A stretch of 64,000 bases of DNA, taken from the NCBI GenBank assembly GCA_000817115.1, contig JUEO01000002.1, positions 1 to 64,000 on the forward strand, given 5' to 3'. Below the pieces are notes generated by a model. It was not told where the DNA came from. It saw only the letters and a program-made list of their open reading frames with translations, and made no database searches. Within the stretch, counting starts at the first letter, position 1, and every line of letters starts with the position of its first letter. Origin of the DNA: a marine actinobacterium MedAcidi-G2B. Lineage in GTDB: Bacteria > Actinomycetota > Acidimicrobiia > Acidimicrobiales > MedAcidi-G1. The position numbers were made by a program, and so were the translations under genes. Shown here in pieces: positions 46,199 to 55,790 of this stretch.

Positions 46199-47704
46199 AT
46201 GCAGCGTCGCCAGACCTTCTTCTTTGTAGGGATAGTTTTATTAACTCTTACTTCAGTGTCACTTACGGCGTTGTGGGGAAATAAACCTCTTCTAGGTCTT
46301 GATTTACAAGGTGGAGTCTCCGTAAGACTGACCGCAGTTGAGCCTGCTGACGACGAAATGCTCGATCAGGCAGTTGAAATAATTCGCGCAAGAGTTGATG
46401 GTTTAGGTGTAGCTGAGCCTGAGATTTCAAGAACCGAGCAAGGTGTCATGGTCTCGCTGCCTGGGGTTGATGATCAAGGAAGAGCTCTAGAGTTAGTCGG
46501 GACCACTGCTGAACTTAGATTCCGCCCAGTTTGCGACACTCTGCCCCCACTCGTCGAAGAAGTAGAACCAGTTGTTGCAAGTGGCGAATTGGGTACCGCT
46601 CCAATCTCTTGTGCGCCGGCATTAAATGGAGAAGTCATTCCTGCCACAGGACGAGATGGAGTAACTCCACCAGAAGAAGACAAGGCTGAACATTTTGTGA
46701 TCCTTACTGATGACCAAGGACCTGAAGGAGTCTTTGAACGACGATTACTACTAGGCCCTTCAATCCTCACCGGAGATGGACTAAGTGGAGCTGATGCAGA
46801 TTTTGTCAACTTCGAATGGGGCATATCTGTAACAATGAAAGACGGAGATCAAGGAATCGGGTCCTTCAACGCAATAGCTTCTGAATGCTTCATTGGCTCA
46901 ATCTTCTGTCCCGTGCAAGCAGGGAGCAACAGAGGACAGGTTGCTTTAGTCCTTGACAGCCAAGTAATAACCGCTCCGGTAATTAATGCTCCAGCATTTG
47001 AAAAAGATGCAATTTTAATTTCAGGGGCCTATGAGAAGCAGGAAGCTGAAGACGCTGCTCTAGCTTTACGATACGGAGCTCTTCCCATTGAACTAGTTGC
47101 AGAAAATACTCAATTAGTGTCAGCCACCATAGGAGAAGATTCTTTAGAAGCAGGAGTAATTGCAGGTCTAATTGGGTTAGCAGTCGTAGCTATTTTCATT
47201 CTTCTTTACTACCGTCTTTTAGGCCTTATAGCTTTACTAAGCCTCGCAATTTCAGGCTCGTTGCTGTGGGCAATTATTTCCCATCTAGGAACCCAGTCAG
47301 GTCTGGCTCTTACTCTGGCAGGCATCACAGGAATCATTGTCGCGATAGGAGTCTCAGTCGATTCCAACGTCGTTTATTTTGAACACTTAAAAGAAGATAT
47401 TCGTGATGGGCGAACTGCCCGCTCCGCCGTAGATCGCGCTTTCAAACCTGCATATTCAACGATAGTAAAAGCCAATACAGCCTCACTCATAGGAGCAGGA
47501 CTCCTATGGTGGCTTACTGTTGGAGCAGTAAGAGGTTTCGCTCTTTACCTAGGACTCGCAACAATTCTTGATCTTGTAGCAACATATTTCTTTATGGGGC
47601 CCGCAATTAAACTTCTCTCTAAAACAAATTTATTTGCAACTAAGCCAGAACGTTTTGGGCTTCCGGCCATTGGTTCAGTTGAACTGATCGGAGGAGAAAA
47701 ATGA
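46199..47704 (+). CDS. secD: Protein translocase subunit SecD
   Basis: Proton-driven helper of Sec export. First helix about 7-24, then LLGLDLQGGVSVRL (the D1 signature), a large outside domain with IIRARVDGLGVAEPEI, and a C-terminal five-helix RND-like bundle including GIIVAIGVSVDSNVVYFEHLKEDI with the functional aspartate. 501 residues. An insert of about 80 residues (around 110-190) within the outside domain is typical of actinobacterial SecD. Overlaps secF by 4 bases. Confidence 0.95.
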   Translation: MQRRQTFFFVGIVLLTLTSVSLTALWGNKPLLGLDLQGGVSVRLTAVEPADDEMLDQAVEIIRARVDGLGVAEPEISRTEQGVMVSLPGVDDQGRALELVGTTAELRFRPVCDTLPPLVEEVEPVVASGELGTAPISCAPALNGEVIPATGRDGVTPPEEDKAEHFVILTDDQGPEGVFERRLLLGPSILTGDGLSGADADFVNFEWGISVTMKDGDQGIGSFNAIASECFIGSIFCPVQAGSNRGQVALVLDSQVITAPVINAPAFEKDAILISGAYEKQEAEDAALALRYGALPIELVAENTQLVSATIGEDSLEAGVIAGLIGLAVVAIFILLYYRLLGLIALLSLAISGSLLWAIISHLGTQSGLALTLAGITGIIVAIGVSVDSNVVYFEHLKEDIRDGRTARSAVDRAFKPAYSTIVKANTASLIGAGLLWWLTVGAVRGFALYLGLATILDLVATYFFMGPAIKLLSKTNLFATKPERFGLPAIGSVELIGGEK

Positions 47705-48801
47705 TTCGATCACTTCGCCTTTTGTATTCAGGAGAAGCACCAATTGATTACCCTCAATGGTGGAGACGGGCTGTTCTCATCTCCGCAGTCTTAGTGATAG
47801 CAAGTATCTCTTCTTTTTTTGTGAGGAGTTTAAACCTCGGAATAGATTTTGAAGGGGGAACGTCTTATGAAGTCAGATCTGCCGGAACGTCTGTCGCAGA
47901 AGCACGAGAGGCCGTTTCTTCTGTTGGCTTAGAAGATGCACGTATCCAAATAGTTGATGAAGAAGTTCTAAGAATTAGATCCGACATTTCAGACCCCGAT
48001 CAAACGTCAGAGATTCGTGATTTTCTAAACACCGAGTTAGGGCAGGTCGAAACATTTGAGCAAGTTGGGCCAACATGGGGAAGTGAAGTCACCAGTAAGG
48101 CAATCCGAGCGTTAGTGATCTTTTTTGCCGTTGTATCGATCTATATAACAATACGACTTGAATGGAAAATGGCTCTAGGAGCGTTGTTGGCAGTAAGCCA
48201 CGACATTTTGATAAGCATCGGAATTTACTCAATGTTTCAACTTGAGATCACGCCAGCAACAATTGTTGCCTTCCTCACGATTATGGGGTATTCGCTTTAT
48301 GACACAATCGTTGTTTACGACAAAGTTAGAGAAATCGTCGGACGATTGGGAGCTACTGATCGTTACCGATATACCGAACTAATGAATTTAGCTCTGAACA
48401 GAGTGACTATGCGCTCCATTAATACAAGCATCACTTCTGCTATTCCTATCATTTCTCTCCTCTTAATCGGCTCTCTTTTGCTTGGTGCAGCCACGCTTCA
48501 GGAATTCGCAGTTGCTTTATTAGTTGGAATAATAGTGGGGTCATATTCCTCTTTATTTATTGCTTCTTCTTTAGTTTCTATATTGAAAACTAGAGAACCC
48601 AGATGGAGAGAAATTGAGCAAAAAATATTAAGAAAAGATTTAGACAAAAATTCCACTCGAAGTATTGATCCAAAAGATGTAGTTCAACTTGACCCACGAT
48701 CCAGCGAACGAACCAGTGGTCCAGCCCGAGGAAAACCAACTCAAGTACAACGTTCAGCAGGAGGGGCTCCTCCGCGCCCAAGAAAGAAACGGCGACGATA
48801 A
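47701..48801 (+). CDS. secF: Protein translocase subunit SecF
   Basis: Partner of SecD. Helix about 25-42, then LNLGIDFEGGTSYEVRS, an outside domain, and the C-terminal bundle with FLTIMGYSLYDTIVVYDKVRE and the LNRVTMRSINTSITSAI segment. 366 residues; the last 70 are hydrophilic and basic (ending RPRKKRRR), a cytosolic tail usual for actinobacteria. Confidence 0.95.
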   Translation: MIRSLRLLYSGEAPIDYPQWWRRAVLISAVLVIASISSFFVRSLNLGIDFEGGTSYEVRSAGTSVAEAREAVSSVGLEDARIQIVDEEVLRIRSDISDPDQTSEIRDFLNTELGQVETFEQVGPTWGSEVTSKAIRALVIFFAVVSIYITIRLEWKMALGALLAVSHDILISIGIYSMFQLEITPATIVAFLTIMGYSLYDTIVVYDKVREIVGRLGATDRYRYTELMNLALNRVTMRSINTSITSAIPIISLLLIGSLLLGAATLQEFAVALLVGIIVGSYSSLFIASSLVSILKTREPRWREIEQKILRKDLDKNSTRSIDPKDVVQLDPRSSERTSGPARGKPTQVQRSAGGAPPRPRKKRRR

Positions 48802-48866
48802 GGATTCCAAGTCAGGTTAAAGACCGATACCGTGGTGCTATGGATACCAAGTTTGGAGAATGCTAA

Positions 48867-51089
48867 ATGGTAGCTGTTCATCGTGTCCTCCCTTGGCGCA
48901 GACGCCCCCAAAATGAGGTTTCCGAAACTTCAACTTTGTTAACTGTCTTTCATGATCACCACCCAAATCAAGAGCCAAAACTGATCGAAAAGGCTTATCA
49001 GTTAGCCCTTAAAGCACATGAAGGGCAAATGAGAAAATCAGGAGAGCCTTATATTCATCACCCAATGGCGGTGGCAACCATAGTGGCAAGACAAGGACTT
49101 GATGAAGTGACGATTGCTGCTGCGCTACTTCACGATGCTGTAGAAGATACCAAAATAGAACTTTCTTATTTAGAAGAAGAATTCGGTTCTGAAGTGGCTC
49201 TCATAGTAGATGGGGTCACAAAATTAGATCGCCTTAATTTTGACTCTAAAGAGGATCAACAAGCAGCAAGCATGAGAAAAATGCTAGTTGCATTAGCAAA
49301 AGATCTTCGAGTGCTGATTATTAAATTAGCCGACAGGCTCCATAACATGCGGACGTTAGCTGCTTTGCCTGAATTCAAACAAGAACGAACAGCACGTGAG
49401 ACTTTAGACATATACGCGCCACTTGCGCATCGTTTAGGTATGGAGGAAGTAAAGGTCCAGTTAGAAGATTTATCGCTAGCAACTCTCTATCCAAAACGCT
49501 ACAGCGAAATTGACCAAATGGTCTACAACCGAGCACCCGAGCGAGATCTTTATCTCATGCAAATGGTGGGAGAAGTTGAAAGTCGGTTTGAAGAATTGGG
49601 TATAAAAGCAGAGGTTGGCGGTCGACCAAAACATCTATGGAGCATCTATGAAAAAATGATCGTCAAAGGACGTTCATTCGAAGAGATACATGACTTAGTG
49701 GGCATAAGGGTCTTAGTGGAAAATGTAAGAGACTGCTATGCGGCTCTCGGTTCAATTCACGCAGTATGGAAACCAGTACAAGGCCGCTTTAAGGACTATG
49801 TGGCTATGCCAAAATTTAACCTCTACCAATCGTTACATACCACGGTGATCGGACCTCAAGGAAAACAAGTTGAATTCCAAATTCGCACATATGACATGCA
49901 TCGTCGAGCCGAATACGGCGTTGCTGCTCATTGGGACTACAAAGGTGTCGCTCCTGCAGATGAAATGGCTTGGTTAAGTCGGATAGTTGAATGGCAAGAA
50001 GAGACCACTGACCCAAATACTTTTATGGAAAACCTCAAAATGGATCTTGAGCAAGATGAGATTTTCCTATTTACTCCTAAAGGAAAAGTTATAGCATTGC
50101 CGATCGGAGCAACAACAGTTGACTTTGCCTATGCGATCCATACAGAAGTAGGGCATGCTTGTGTAGGAGCAAGAGTGGATGGACGTTTAGTTCCTCTTGA
50201 AACCAGACTCAACTCTGGCTCCATCGTTGAGATAATTAATTCGAAACAACCAGGAGCAGGACCTTCTCGAGATTGGTTGAAATTCGTAGTTAGTCATCGA
50301 GCAGAAAACAGAATTCGTCACTGGTACTCACGGGAACGTCGCGCTGAAGCAGTAGATAGAGGTTATGAAGAACTTGTGGAAGAACTACGTCACGCGAATA
50401 TGCCAATAAAGAAAACTATTGATAGCGAAATATTCTCCGAAATAGCTGCTTCGTTGAATTACTTTGATATTGATTCCGTATACGCAGCCATTGGGGAAGG
50501 AAATTTATCTTCTAAGTCACTTGTAAATAGAGTAGAGAGATCACTTCTTGCATCAGACCCTGAACAAGTAAAAAACGCATCATCTAGTGTTCTTCGAGCT
50601 AGGCCTCAACGGCGCACACAAGACGAAGTAGGAGTTCATGTTGAAGGCTTAGATGATCTTCTAGTCCGACTATCAAGGTGTTGCACCCCTGTGCCGCCAG
50701 ATGAAATTATGGGATTCGTAACACGGGGACGAGGCGTCACAGTGCATCGAACTGACTGTGCAAATGCAGTATCTCTTTCTGCAGATCAACCCGACCGGCT
50801 AATAGATGTTGAATGGGACCAGCAAGCAGACGCTTTCTTTACTGCTTCAATAGAGGTGAAAGCGCTTGATCGTCCACTGTTGTTAAGGGATTTAGTGAAT
50901 GTTCTCGCTGACCATCAAATGAATGTACTTGGGGCTTCTACGATTACCACTGAAGACGACAGAGTTGCACGCCTTAAATTTGATTTTGAACTAGGCGACC
51001 CTAGCCATCTGGACCCGATCATGAGGATAATGAGAGGTATTCATTCTGTTTATGATGTTTATCGAGTGGTGCCTGGACAAAACACTTAG
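48867..51089 (+). CDS. rel: Bifunctional (p)ppGpp synthetase/hydrolase (Rel)
   Basis: Makes and degrades the stringent-response alarmone. The hydrolase HD motif HDAVEDT and the following catalytic segment are intact; the synthetase part has VKGRSFEEIHDLVGIRV, the GTP-type RFKDYVAMPKFN and YQSLHTTVIGP. TGS (IFLFTPKGKVIALP), a helical/zinc-finger region (LSRCCTPVPPDEIMGFVTRG, cysteines and histidine kept) and a C-terminal ACT domain follow. 740 residues, as in the single Rel of actinobacteria. GGAG 8 bases before the ATG. Confidence 0.96.
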   Translation: MVAVHRVLPWRRRPQNEVSETSTLLTVFHDHHPNQEPKLIEKAYQLALKAHEGQMRKSGEPYIHHPMAVATIVARQGLDEVTIAAALLHDAVEDTKIELSYLEEEFGSEVALIVDGVTKLDRLNFDSKEDQQAASMRKMLVALAKDLRVLIIKLADRLHNMRTLAALPEFKQERTARETLDIYAPLAHRLGMEEVKVQLEDLSLATLYPKRYSEIDQMVYNRAPERDLYLMQMVGEVESRFEELGIKAEVGGRPKHLWSIYEKMIVKGRSFEEIHDLVGIRVLVENVRDCYAALGSIHAVWKPVQGRFKDYVAMPKFNLYQSLHTTVIGPQGKQVEFQIRTYDMHRRAEYGVAAHWDYKGVAPADEMAWLSRIVEWQEETTDPNTFMENLKMDLEQDEIFLFTPKGKVIALPIGATTVDFAYAIHTEVGHACVGARVDGRLVPLETRLNSGSIVEIINSKQPGAGPSRDWLKFVVSHRAENRIRHWYSRERRAEAVDRGYEELVEELRHANMPIKKTIDSEIFSEIAASLNYFDIDSVYAAIGEGNLSSKSLVNRVERSLLASDPEQVKNASSSVLRARPQRRTQDEVGVHVEGLDDLLVRLSRCCTPVPPDEIMGFVTRGRGVTVHRTDCANAVSLSADQPDRLIDVEWDQQADAFFTASIEVKALDRPLLLRDLVNVLADHQMNVLGASTITTEDDRVARLKFDFELGDPSHLDPIMRIMRGIHSVYDVYRVVPGQNT

Positions 51090-51121
51090 CGACGAAGACC
51101 ATCTAGCCTCTTCTGGCGAAG

Positions 51122-51127
51122 TAACCT
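51122..51127 (+). promoter_or_regulatory. -10 box for leaderless hisS
   Basis: TAACCT, then 7 bases, then GTG 51135. No Shine-Dalgarno. Confidence 0.45.
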
Positions 51128-51134
51128 TGTCAAC

Positions 51135-52394
51135 GTGAATGATTTAAATTTTCGAGCACCAAAAGGAACCAGGGATATTCTTTGGCCTGACTCTGAGCAT
51201 CATCAACGACTTGTTGATATTTTTTCTGCAGTAGTGGGAGAAGCTGGATATACGCAAGTCATTACTCCCATGTTTGAACATATTGAGGTGTTTCAACGCT
51301 TAGGTGATGCAACCGATGTCGTTAGAAAAGAGATGTATGACTTTCAAGACAAAGGTGGAAGACACTTAGCTTTACGTCCAGAGCAAACAGCTTCTGTTGT
51401 TCGGGCATTTGCAGAACATCGGCCCAACATTCCCTGGAAAGCTTGGTACACCGGACCCAATTTTCGCTATGAACGGGCCCAAAAAGGGAGATTTCGCCAA
51501 TTCAGCCAAGTAGGAGTAGAAGCATTAGGGACAGAAGACCCATACTTAGATGTTGAGGTAATGGCACTCGCTTGGCGTTTTTACGAGCGCCTTGGATTGA
51601 GTCAAATAAAACTTGAGATTAATTCGCTGGGCAACAAAGATGATCGAGTTCATTTCATGGATGCTTTGAGTCAACACTTTGAGAAATACCGGAAAGATCT
51701 CAGCGAAGAATCACAAAAAACTCTAGAAGTAAACCCTTTACGAGTTCTTGATTCCAATAGAGAACAAGATAGTGACCTAATTGCATCAGCTCCTAACATG
51801 ATTGATTTTCTTTCTGAAGATGCAAAGAAACATTTCTTACTCATTCAAGAAGGTTTAGATGCCTTAGATATTCCATTTATCGTTAATTCGAAGTTGGTAC
51901 GTGGACTTGACTACTATGTTCGAACTGCATTTGAGTTTGTTGCAGAAAGTTTTGATGCTGCCCAGAATGCTGTTGGTGGGGGTGGCCGTTATGACGGTCT
52001 TGCCGAAGACCTCGGTGGCCCACCTACACCAGGTGTTGGATTCGCCATAGGTTCAGATCGGACTTTATTGGCATGTGAGGCAGAAGGAGTATTCCAAACA
52101 TCAGAACTAGTGACAGAAGTTTTTGTCGTTGACACAACGGGAGGACTAGCCGCTCTTTCACTCACAGATCAATTAAGATCTGCAGGATTCAAAACAGATA
52201 GAGCATGGGATAACCGCTCAATGAAAGCACAAATGAAAGCAGCTGATAAAAGCGGAGCCCTGGTCGCAGTAATTGTAGGTGAAGAGGAGTTAGCGACTGA
52301 TACCGTCACTTTGAGGGATTTACGCGAATCCACTGAGCAGAGCGAAATAAAAAAAGAAATTATAATAGAGACTCTCCGAAAGAGGCTTCGTTGA
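51135..52394 (+). CDS. hisS: Histidyl-tRNA synthetase
   Basis: Class II synthetase. APKGTRDILWPDSEHHQ starts the protein, LRPEQTASVVRAF and GPNFRYERAQKGRFRQF form motif 2, and the histidine-specific segment is LVRGLDYYVRTAFEF; VGGGGRYDGLAEDLGG and GFAIGSDR give motif 3. A C-terminal anticodon domain follows. 419 residues. Its end overlaps the TTG of aspS by 4 bases. Confidence 0.96.
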   Translation: MNDLNFRAPKGTRDILWPDSEHHQRLVDIFSAVVGEAGYTQVITPMFEHIEVFQRLGDATDVVRKEMYDFQDKGGRHLALRPEQTASVVRAFAEHRPNIPWKAWYTGPNFRYERAQKGRFRQFSQVGVEALGTEDPYLDVEVMALAWRFYERLGLSQIKLEINSLGNKDDRVHFMDALSQHFEKYRKDLSEESQKTLEVNPLRVLDSNREQDSDLIASAPNMIDFLSEDAKKHFLLIQEGLDALDIPFIVNSKLVRGLDYYVRTAFEFVAESFDAAQNAVGGGGRYDGLAEDLGGPPTPGVGFAIGSDRTLLACEAEGVFQTSELVTEVFVVDTTGGLAALSLTDQLRSAGFKTDRAWDNRSMKAQMKAADKSGALVAVIVGEEELATDTVTLRDLRESTEQSEIKKEIIIETLRKRLR

Positions 52395-54139
52395 CTACTA
52401 ACTCCAATTACTCAACAACTATGCGCACCGATCGGTGCGGAGATCTACGTCTGACAGATGAAGGACGCGTTGTGACTCTTTGCGGCTGGGTAAGCCGACG
52501 ACGTGAACACGGCGAACATTTGGCCTTCATAGACTTGCGCGACCGGAGCGGAATAGTGCAAGTAGTAGTTGATGGAGCTCAAGACCTAAGAGCCGAGTAT
52601 GTCCTACAAATAAAAGGGGAGGTTCGGCAGCGGCCAAATGAAACCACTAATGAGTCTCTAGCAACAGGAGAAATCGAAATAGAAGCAAAAGAAGTTTTAG
52701 TTCTTTCTGAAGCAGAACCTCCACCATTTCCTTTAGACGATCGTACTGAAATAGACGAAGTGTTACGTCTCCGGCACCGGTATGTTGATCTTCGAAGAGA
52801 CCGTATGCAAAGAAATCTTGCTATTCGCGCCAAAGTAAACAGTGCTATACGCAATGCAATGGAAGAGCAAGGCTTCACTGAGATAGAAACTCCGATGCTT
52901 ATTGCAAGCACCCCAGAAGGCGCAAGAGACTTTGTGGTTCCTTCACGAAAAGAGCCAGGTTCTTTTTATGCACTTCCACAAAGCCCTCAAATATTCAAGC
53001 AACTATGCATGGTCGGTGGCGTCGACCGCTACTACCAAATAGCCCGGTGTTTACGCGACGAAGATCTTCGCGCTGATCGCCAGTTTGAATTCATGCAACT
53101 TGATGCTGAAGCAAGTTTTGTCACTCAAGAAGACGTACTGAAATTCATCTCTTATGCAGTCCTTTCTACAGCTGAAAAAATCACTGGGGAACAACAATCT
53201 GAAATTCCAAGAATGTCATGGTTGGAGGCGCAAGAACGATTTGGTAGCGATAAACCCGATACTAGATTTGGTCTTGAACTTGAGGAACTAACAGACATAT
53301 TTTCCTCTACAGAGTTTCGAGCGTTCCAAGCTTCCTGCATTAAAGGAATTCGTGTACCAAACGGGTCGGACATATCTCGAAACCGGTTAGATGACTTGAC
53401 AGAAAAATGTAAGCAATGGGGTGCTCAGGGTTTGGTATGGATGAGAGTAGAGGAAGAGGAACTCAATTCTCCTATTTCCAAATTCCTCACTGAAGAGGAG
53501 CAAACGTCTCTGCGAGAAGTCATGAAAGCAGAAGAAGGCGATTTACTTTTTTTGGTAGCAGACGAGCGGCATTTAGTTCGTCACATATTAGGTTTACTTC
53601 GTTTAGAAATTGGACGTCCCCCCGTCACCGAAGGAGGACTGAATTTCTTATGGGTTGTAGATTTTCCTTTATTTGAAGGAGTTGATGAATCAGGAAACCC
53701 ACAGCCTGCACATCATCCATTTACCATGCCTCATGAAGAAGATCTTGAGTTGCTTGAGGCAGGAAAACTTTTAGAAGTCAGATCCCAAGCATATGACCTC
53801 GTATTGAATGGATGGGAACTTGGATCAGGAAGTGTTCGAATACATAGAAAAGAGATCCAAGAGAAAATCTTCGGACTTCTAGGAATAGAAGCAGAGGAAG
53901 CTCAGGAAAAATTTGGGTTCCTGCTTGATGCTTTCAAATATGGAGCACCTCCACATGCAGGCTTTGCTTTTGGCATGGATCGCCTTACAGCTCTTCTTGC
54001 CGGAGAAGAAAATATTCGTGAGGTAATCGCATATCCAAAAACACAATCAGGAGCAGATCCGTTAACTTCAGCACCAAACCCGATTGATGACAAACACCTA
54101 ACTGAACTCGGTCTTCGTGTACTTCCATCTCAGCAGTAA
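52391..54139 (+). CDS. aspS: Aspartyl-tRNA synthetase, probably non-discriminating
   Basis: Bacterial-type class II synthetase with an N-terminal OB fold, insertion (GAD) domain and catalytic core (ETPMLIASTPEGARDFVVPS; FKQLCMVGGVDRYYQIARCLRDED; GFAFGMDRLTALL). The OB-fold loop reads RRREHGEH: histidine where tRNA-Asp-specific enzymes have leucine, the residue linked to also charging tRNA-Asn. Start uncertain: TTG 52391 has AGAGG at good distance and a 4-base overlap with hisS; ATG 52421 (MRTDRCG) matches the family's normal first residues. 582 residues from the TTG. Confidence 0.95.
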   Translation: MTTNSNYSTTMRTDRCGDLRLTDEGRVVTLCGWVSRRREHGEHLAFIDLRDRSGIVQVVVDGAQDLRAEYVLQIKGEVRQRPNETTNESLATGEIEIEAKEVLVLSEAEPPPFPLDDRTEIDEVLRLRHRYVDLRRDRMQRNLAIRAKVNSAIRNAMEEQGFTEIETPMLIASTPEGARDFVVPSRKEPGSFYALPQSPQIFKQLCMVGGVDRYYQIARCLRDEDLRADRQFEFMQLDAEASFVTQEDVLKFISYAVLSTAEKITGEQQSEIPRMSWLEAQERFGSDKPDTRFGLELEELTDIFSSTEFRAFQASCIKGIRVPNGSDISRNRLDDLTEKCKQWGAQGLVWMRVEEEELNSPISKFLTEEEQTSLREVMKAEEGDLLFLVADERHLVRHILGLLRLEIGRPPVTEGGLNFLWVVDFPLFEGVDESGNPQPAHHPFTMPHEEDLELLEAGKLLEVRSQAYDLVLNGWELGSGSVRIHRKEIQEKIFGLLGIEAEEAQEKFGFLLDAFKYGAPPHAGFAFGMDRLTALLAGEENIREVIAYPKTQSGADPLTSAPNPIDDKHLTELGLRVLPSQQ

Positions 54140-54153
54140 CGAAAGGCTTTAAT

Positions 54154-55464
54154 TTGCCAGACAGTCTGTTCACAACTGCAGCCACTGAGCGTTTGTCTCG
54201 TCGCTCTCCATTAGCTGCACGACTTAGACCAAATCAGCTAGATGAAATTGTGGGCCAAGATCACTTGGTAGGTGAAGGTAAACCCTTACGCTGCTTAGTT
54301 GAGTCTGATCAGCTCTCATCACTAATTTTTTGGGGGCCTCCTGGAACTGGGAAAACAAGTCTCGCTAGGCTGGTCGCAAAAGTTACAGCTAAAGATTTCA
54401 TTGAACTCTCTGCAGTAAATGCAACAGTGAAAGACGTAAGAGAAACAATTGCGCAAGCTGAAAAACGTTTAGGCGAACAAGACATTGGAACAATTCTTTT
54501 TTTGGATGAAGTGCATCGTTTCAATAAAGCACAACAAGATGCTCTCTTACCGTCGGTAGAAACAGGGCTATTAATACTGATTGGGGCAACCACTGAGAAC
54601 CCATTTTTCGAAGTAAATCCACCACTTTTATCACGATCAACTCTTTTCCGCTTAGAACCTTTATCAGAAATTGCTATCAGGAAACTTCTTGACCGCGGTT
54701 TAACAGCAGAAGGCCTTCAAGCAGATGAAGACGCCCTCAATCTAATTGTGGGTCGTTCTTCCGGAGATGGCCGCCATGCATTAACAAGTCTTGAAGTAGC
54801 AGCAGCGTTAGCAATGGGACGCAAAAGTGAACGCCTAGAACTTGTTGATGCAGAATTTGCTTTAGGAACAAAAGCATTAAGTTACGGTCGAGATGACCAC
54901 TTCGATGTTATTAGCGCATTTATAAAGAGCATCAGAGGCTCAGATGTAGATGCAGGGCTGTATTGGCTAGCCCGCATGCTTGAAGCCGGAGAGGATGCAA
55001 GATTTATAGCGCGAAGATTAGTGATCCTTGCGAGTGAAGATATTGGAATGGCTGATCCAATGTCCCTACTAATAGCTGACGCAGCAGCAAGAGCGGTGGA
55101 ATTCGTAGGTTTACCTGAAGCTCAACTGAACCTCGCACAAGCAGTAGTGCATTTAGCTACTGCTCCGAAGTCAAATAGAGTCACAAAAGCAATTTTTGCT
55201 GCGAAAGAGGATGTTCAAGAGAGTGGAGTTGGCAAAGTCCCAAAGCATCTACGTGATGCCCATTATCAAGCAGCAGCGACATTAGGTCACGGAGAAGGCT
55301 ATGAATATCCACACAATGATCCACGAGGATGGGTAGAGCAAATTTACCGGCCACCTGAAGTGGCTGAAAATATCTACTACGATCCTTCTACCCACGGGTT
55401 TGAAGAAGAAGTAGCACGTCGCATGTCTATGCGCACGCCATCTCAAAAGAAAGAAGAAGCTTAG
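54154..55464 (+). CDS. rarA: Replication-associated recombination protein A (AAA+ ATPase)
   Basis: RarA/MgsA/WRNIP1 family ATPase acting at stalled forks. LAARLRPNQLDEIVGQDHLV begins the AAA module; GPPGTGKTS (Walker A), LFLDEVHRFNKAQQDALL (Walker B) and GATTENPFFEVNPPLLSRS (sensor and arginine) follow. The C-terminal part has RGSDVDAGLYWLARMLEAGED and the tetramerisation region with LGHGEGYEYPHNDP. 436 residues. TTG start. Confidence 0.95.
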   Translation: MPDSLFTTAATERLSRRSPLAARLRPNQLDEIVGQDHLVGEGKPLRCLVESDQLSSLIFWGPPGTGKTSLARLVAKVTAKDFIELSAVNATVKDVRETIAQAEKRLGEQDIGTILFLDEVHRFNKAQQDALLPSVETGLLILIGATTENPFFEVNPPLLSRSTLFRLEPLSEIAIRKLLDRGLTAEGLQADEDALNLIVGRSSGDGRHALTSLEVAAALAMGRKSERLELVDAEFALGTKALSYGRDDHFDVISAFIKSIRGSDVDAGLYWLARMLEAGEDARFIARRLVILASEDIGMADPMSLLIADAAARAVEFVGLPEAQLNLAQAVVHLATAPKSNRVTKAIFAAKEDVQESGVGKVPKHLRDAHYQAAATLGHGEGYEYPHNDPRGWVEQIYRPPEVAENIYYDPSTHGFEEEVARRMSMRTPSQKKEEA

Positions 55465-55466
55465 AA

Positions 55467-55748
55467 ATGAAATATCGTGTGACATCTTTGTTCATTGGAT
55501 GGATAGTAGGGCTCATATCTTCACCTTTTGTCCGTCGTCGATTACAGCGCTTAATCATGCATTACGCACCAGAGCATTTAAACCGTCAGATTGAAGAGAA
55601 GCGTCGAGAGTTGGTTCAAACAGTACGACGCTTCAGGAATGATTTCAAGTCTTCTACACCCATAAAAGACGAAAGTCGATTTGAGCCGGTATACCGGAAA
55701 AATCGTGATCGAAGCCCAGGACACCGTCCGCGACAGCCTCTGAAGTAA
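55467..55748 (+). CDS. Small membrane-associated basic protein, unknown
   Basis: 93 residues: one hydrophobic segment (about 5-21), then an arginine-rich, probably helical region (FVRRRLQRLIMHYAPE; EEKRRELVQTVRRFRND) and a disordered basic tail. I recognise no family. Actinobacteria often have one or two small membrane proteins between rarA and alaS, so position suggests an equivalent. It starts 2 bases after the rarA stop, so it is real by context. Confidence 0.6.
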   Translation: MKYRVTSLFIGWIVGLISSPFVRRRLQRLIMHYAPEHLNRQIEEKRRELVQTVRRFRNDFKSSTPIKDESRFEPVYRKNRDRSPGHRPRQPLK

Positions 55749-55776
55749 ATCACTCTCAGTGCGGAGTTGGGATCGT

Positions 55777-55782
55777 TAGAAT
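55777..55782 (+). promoter_or_regulatory. -10 box for leaderless alaS
   Basis: TAGAAT, then 8 bases, then ATG 55791. No Shine-Dalgarno; no -35 at the usual distance. Confidence 0.5.
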
Positions 55783-55790
55783 AGACACAT

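Noticed and set aside
46474..46824. 116-codon minus-strand frame opposite secD
   Set aside because: Antisense to the conserved outside domain of SecD; composition typical of a shadow frame.
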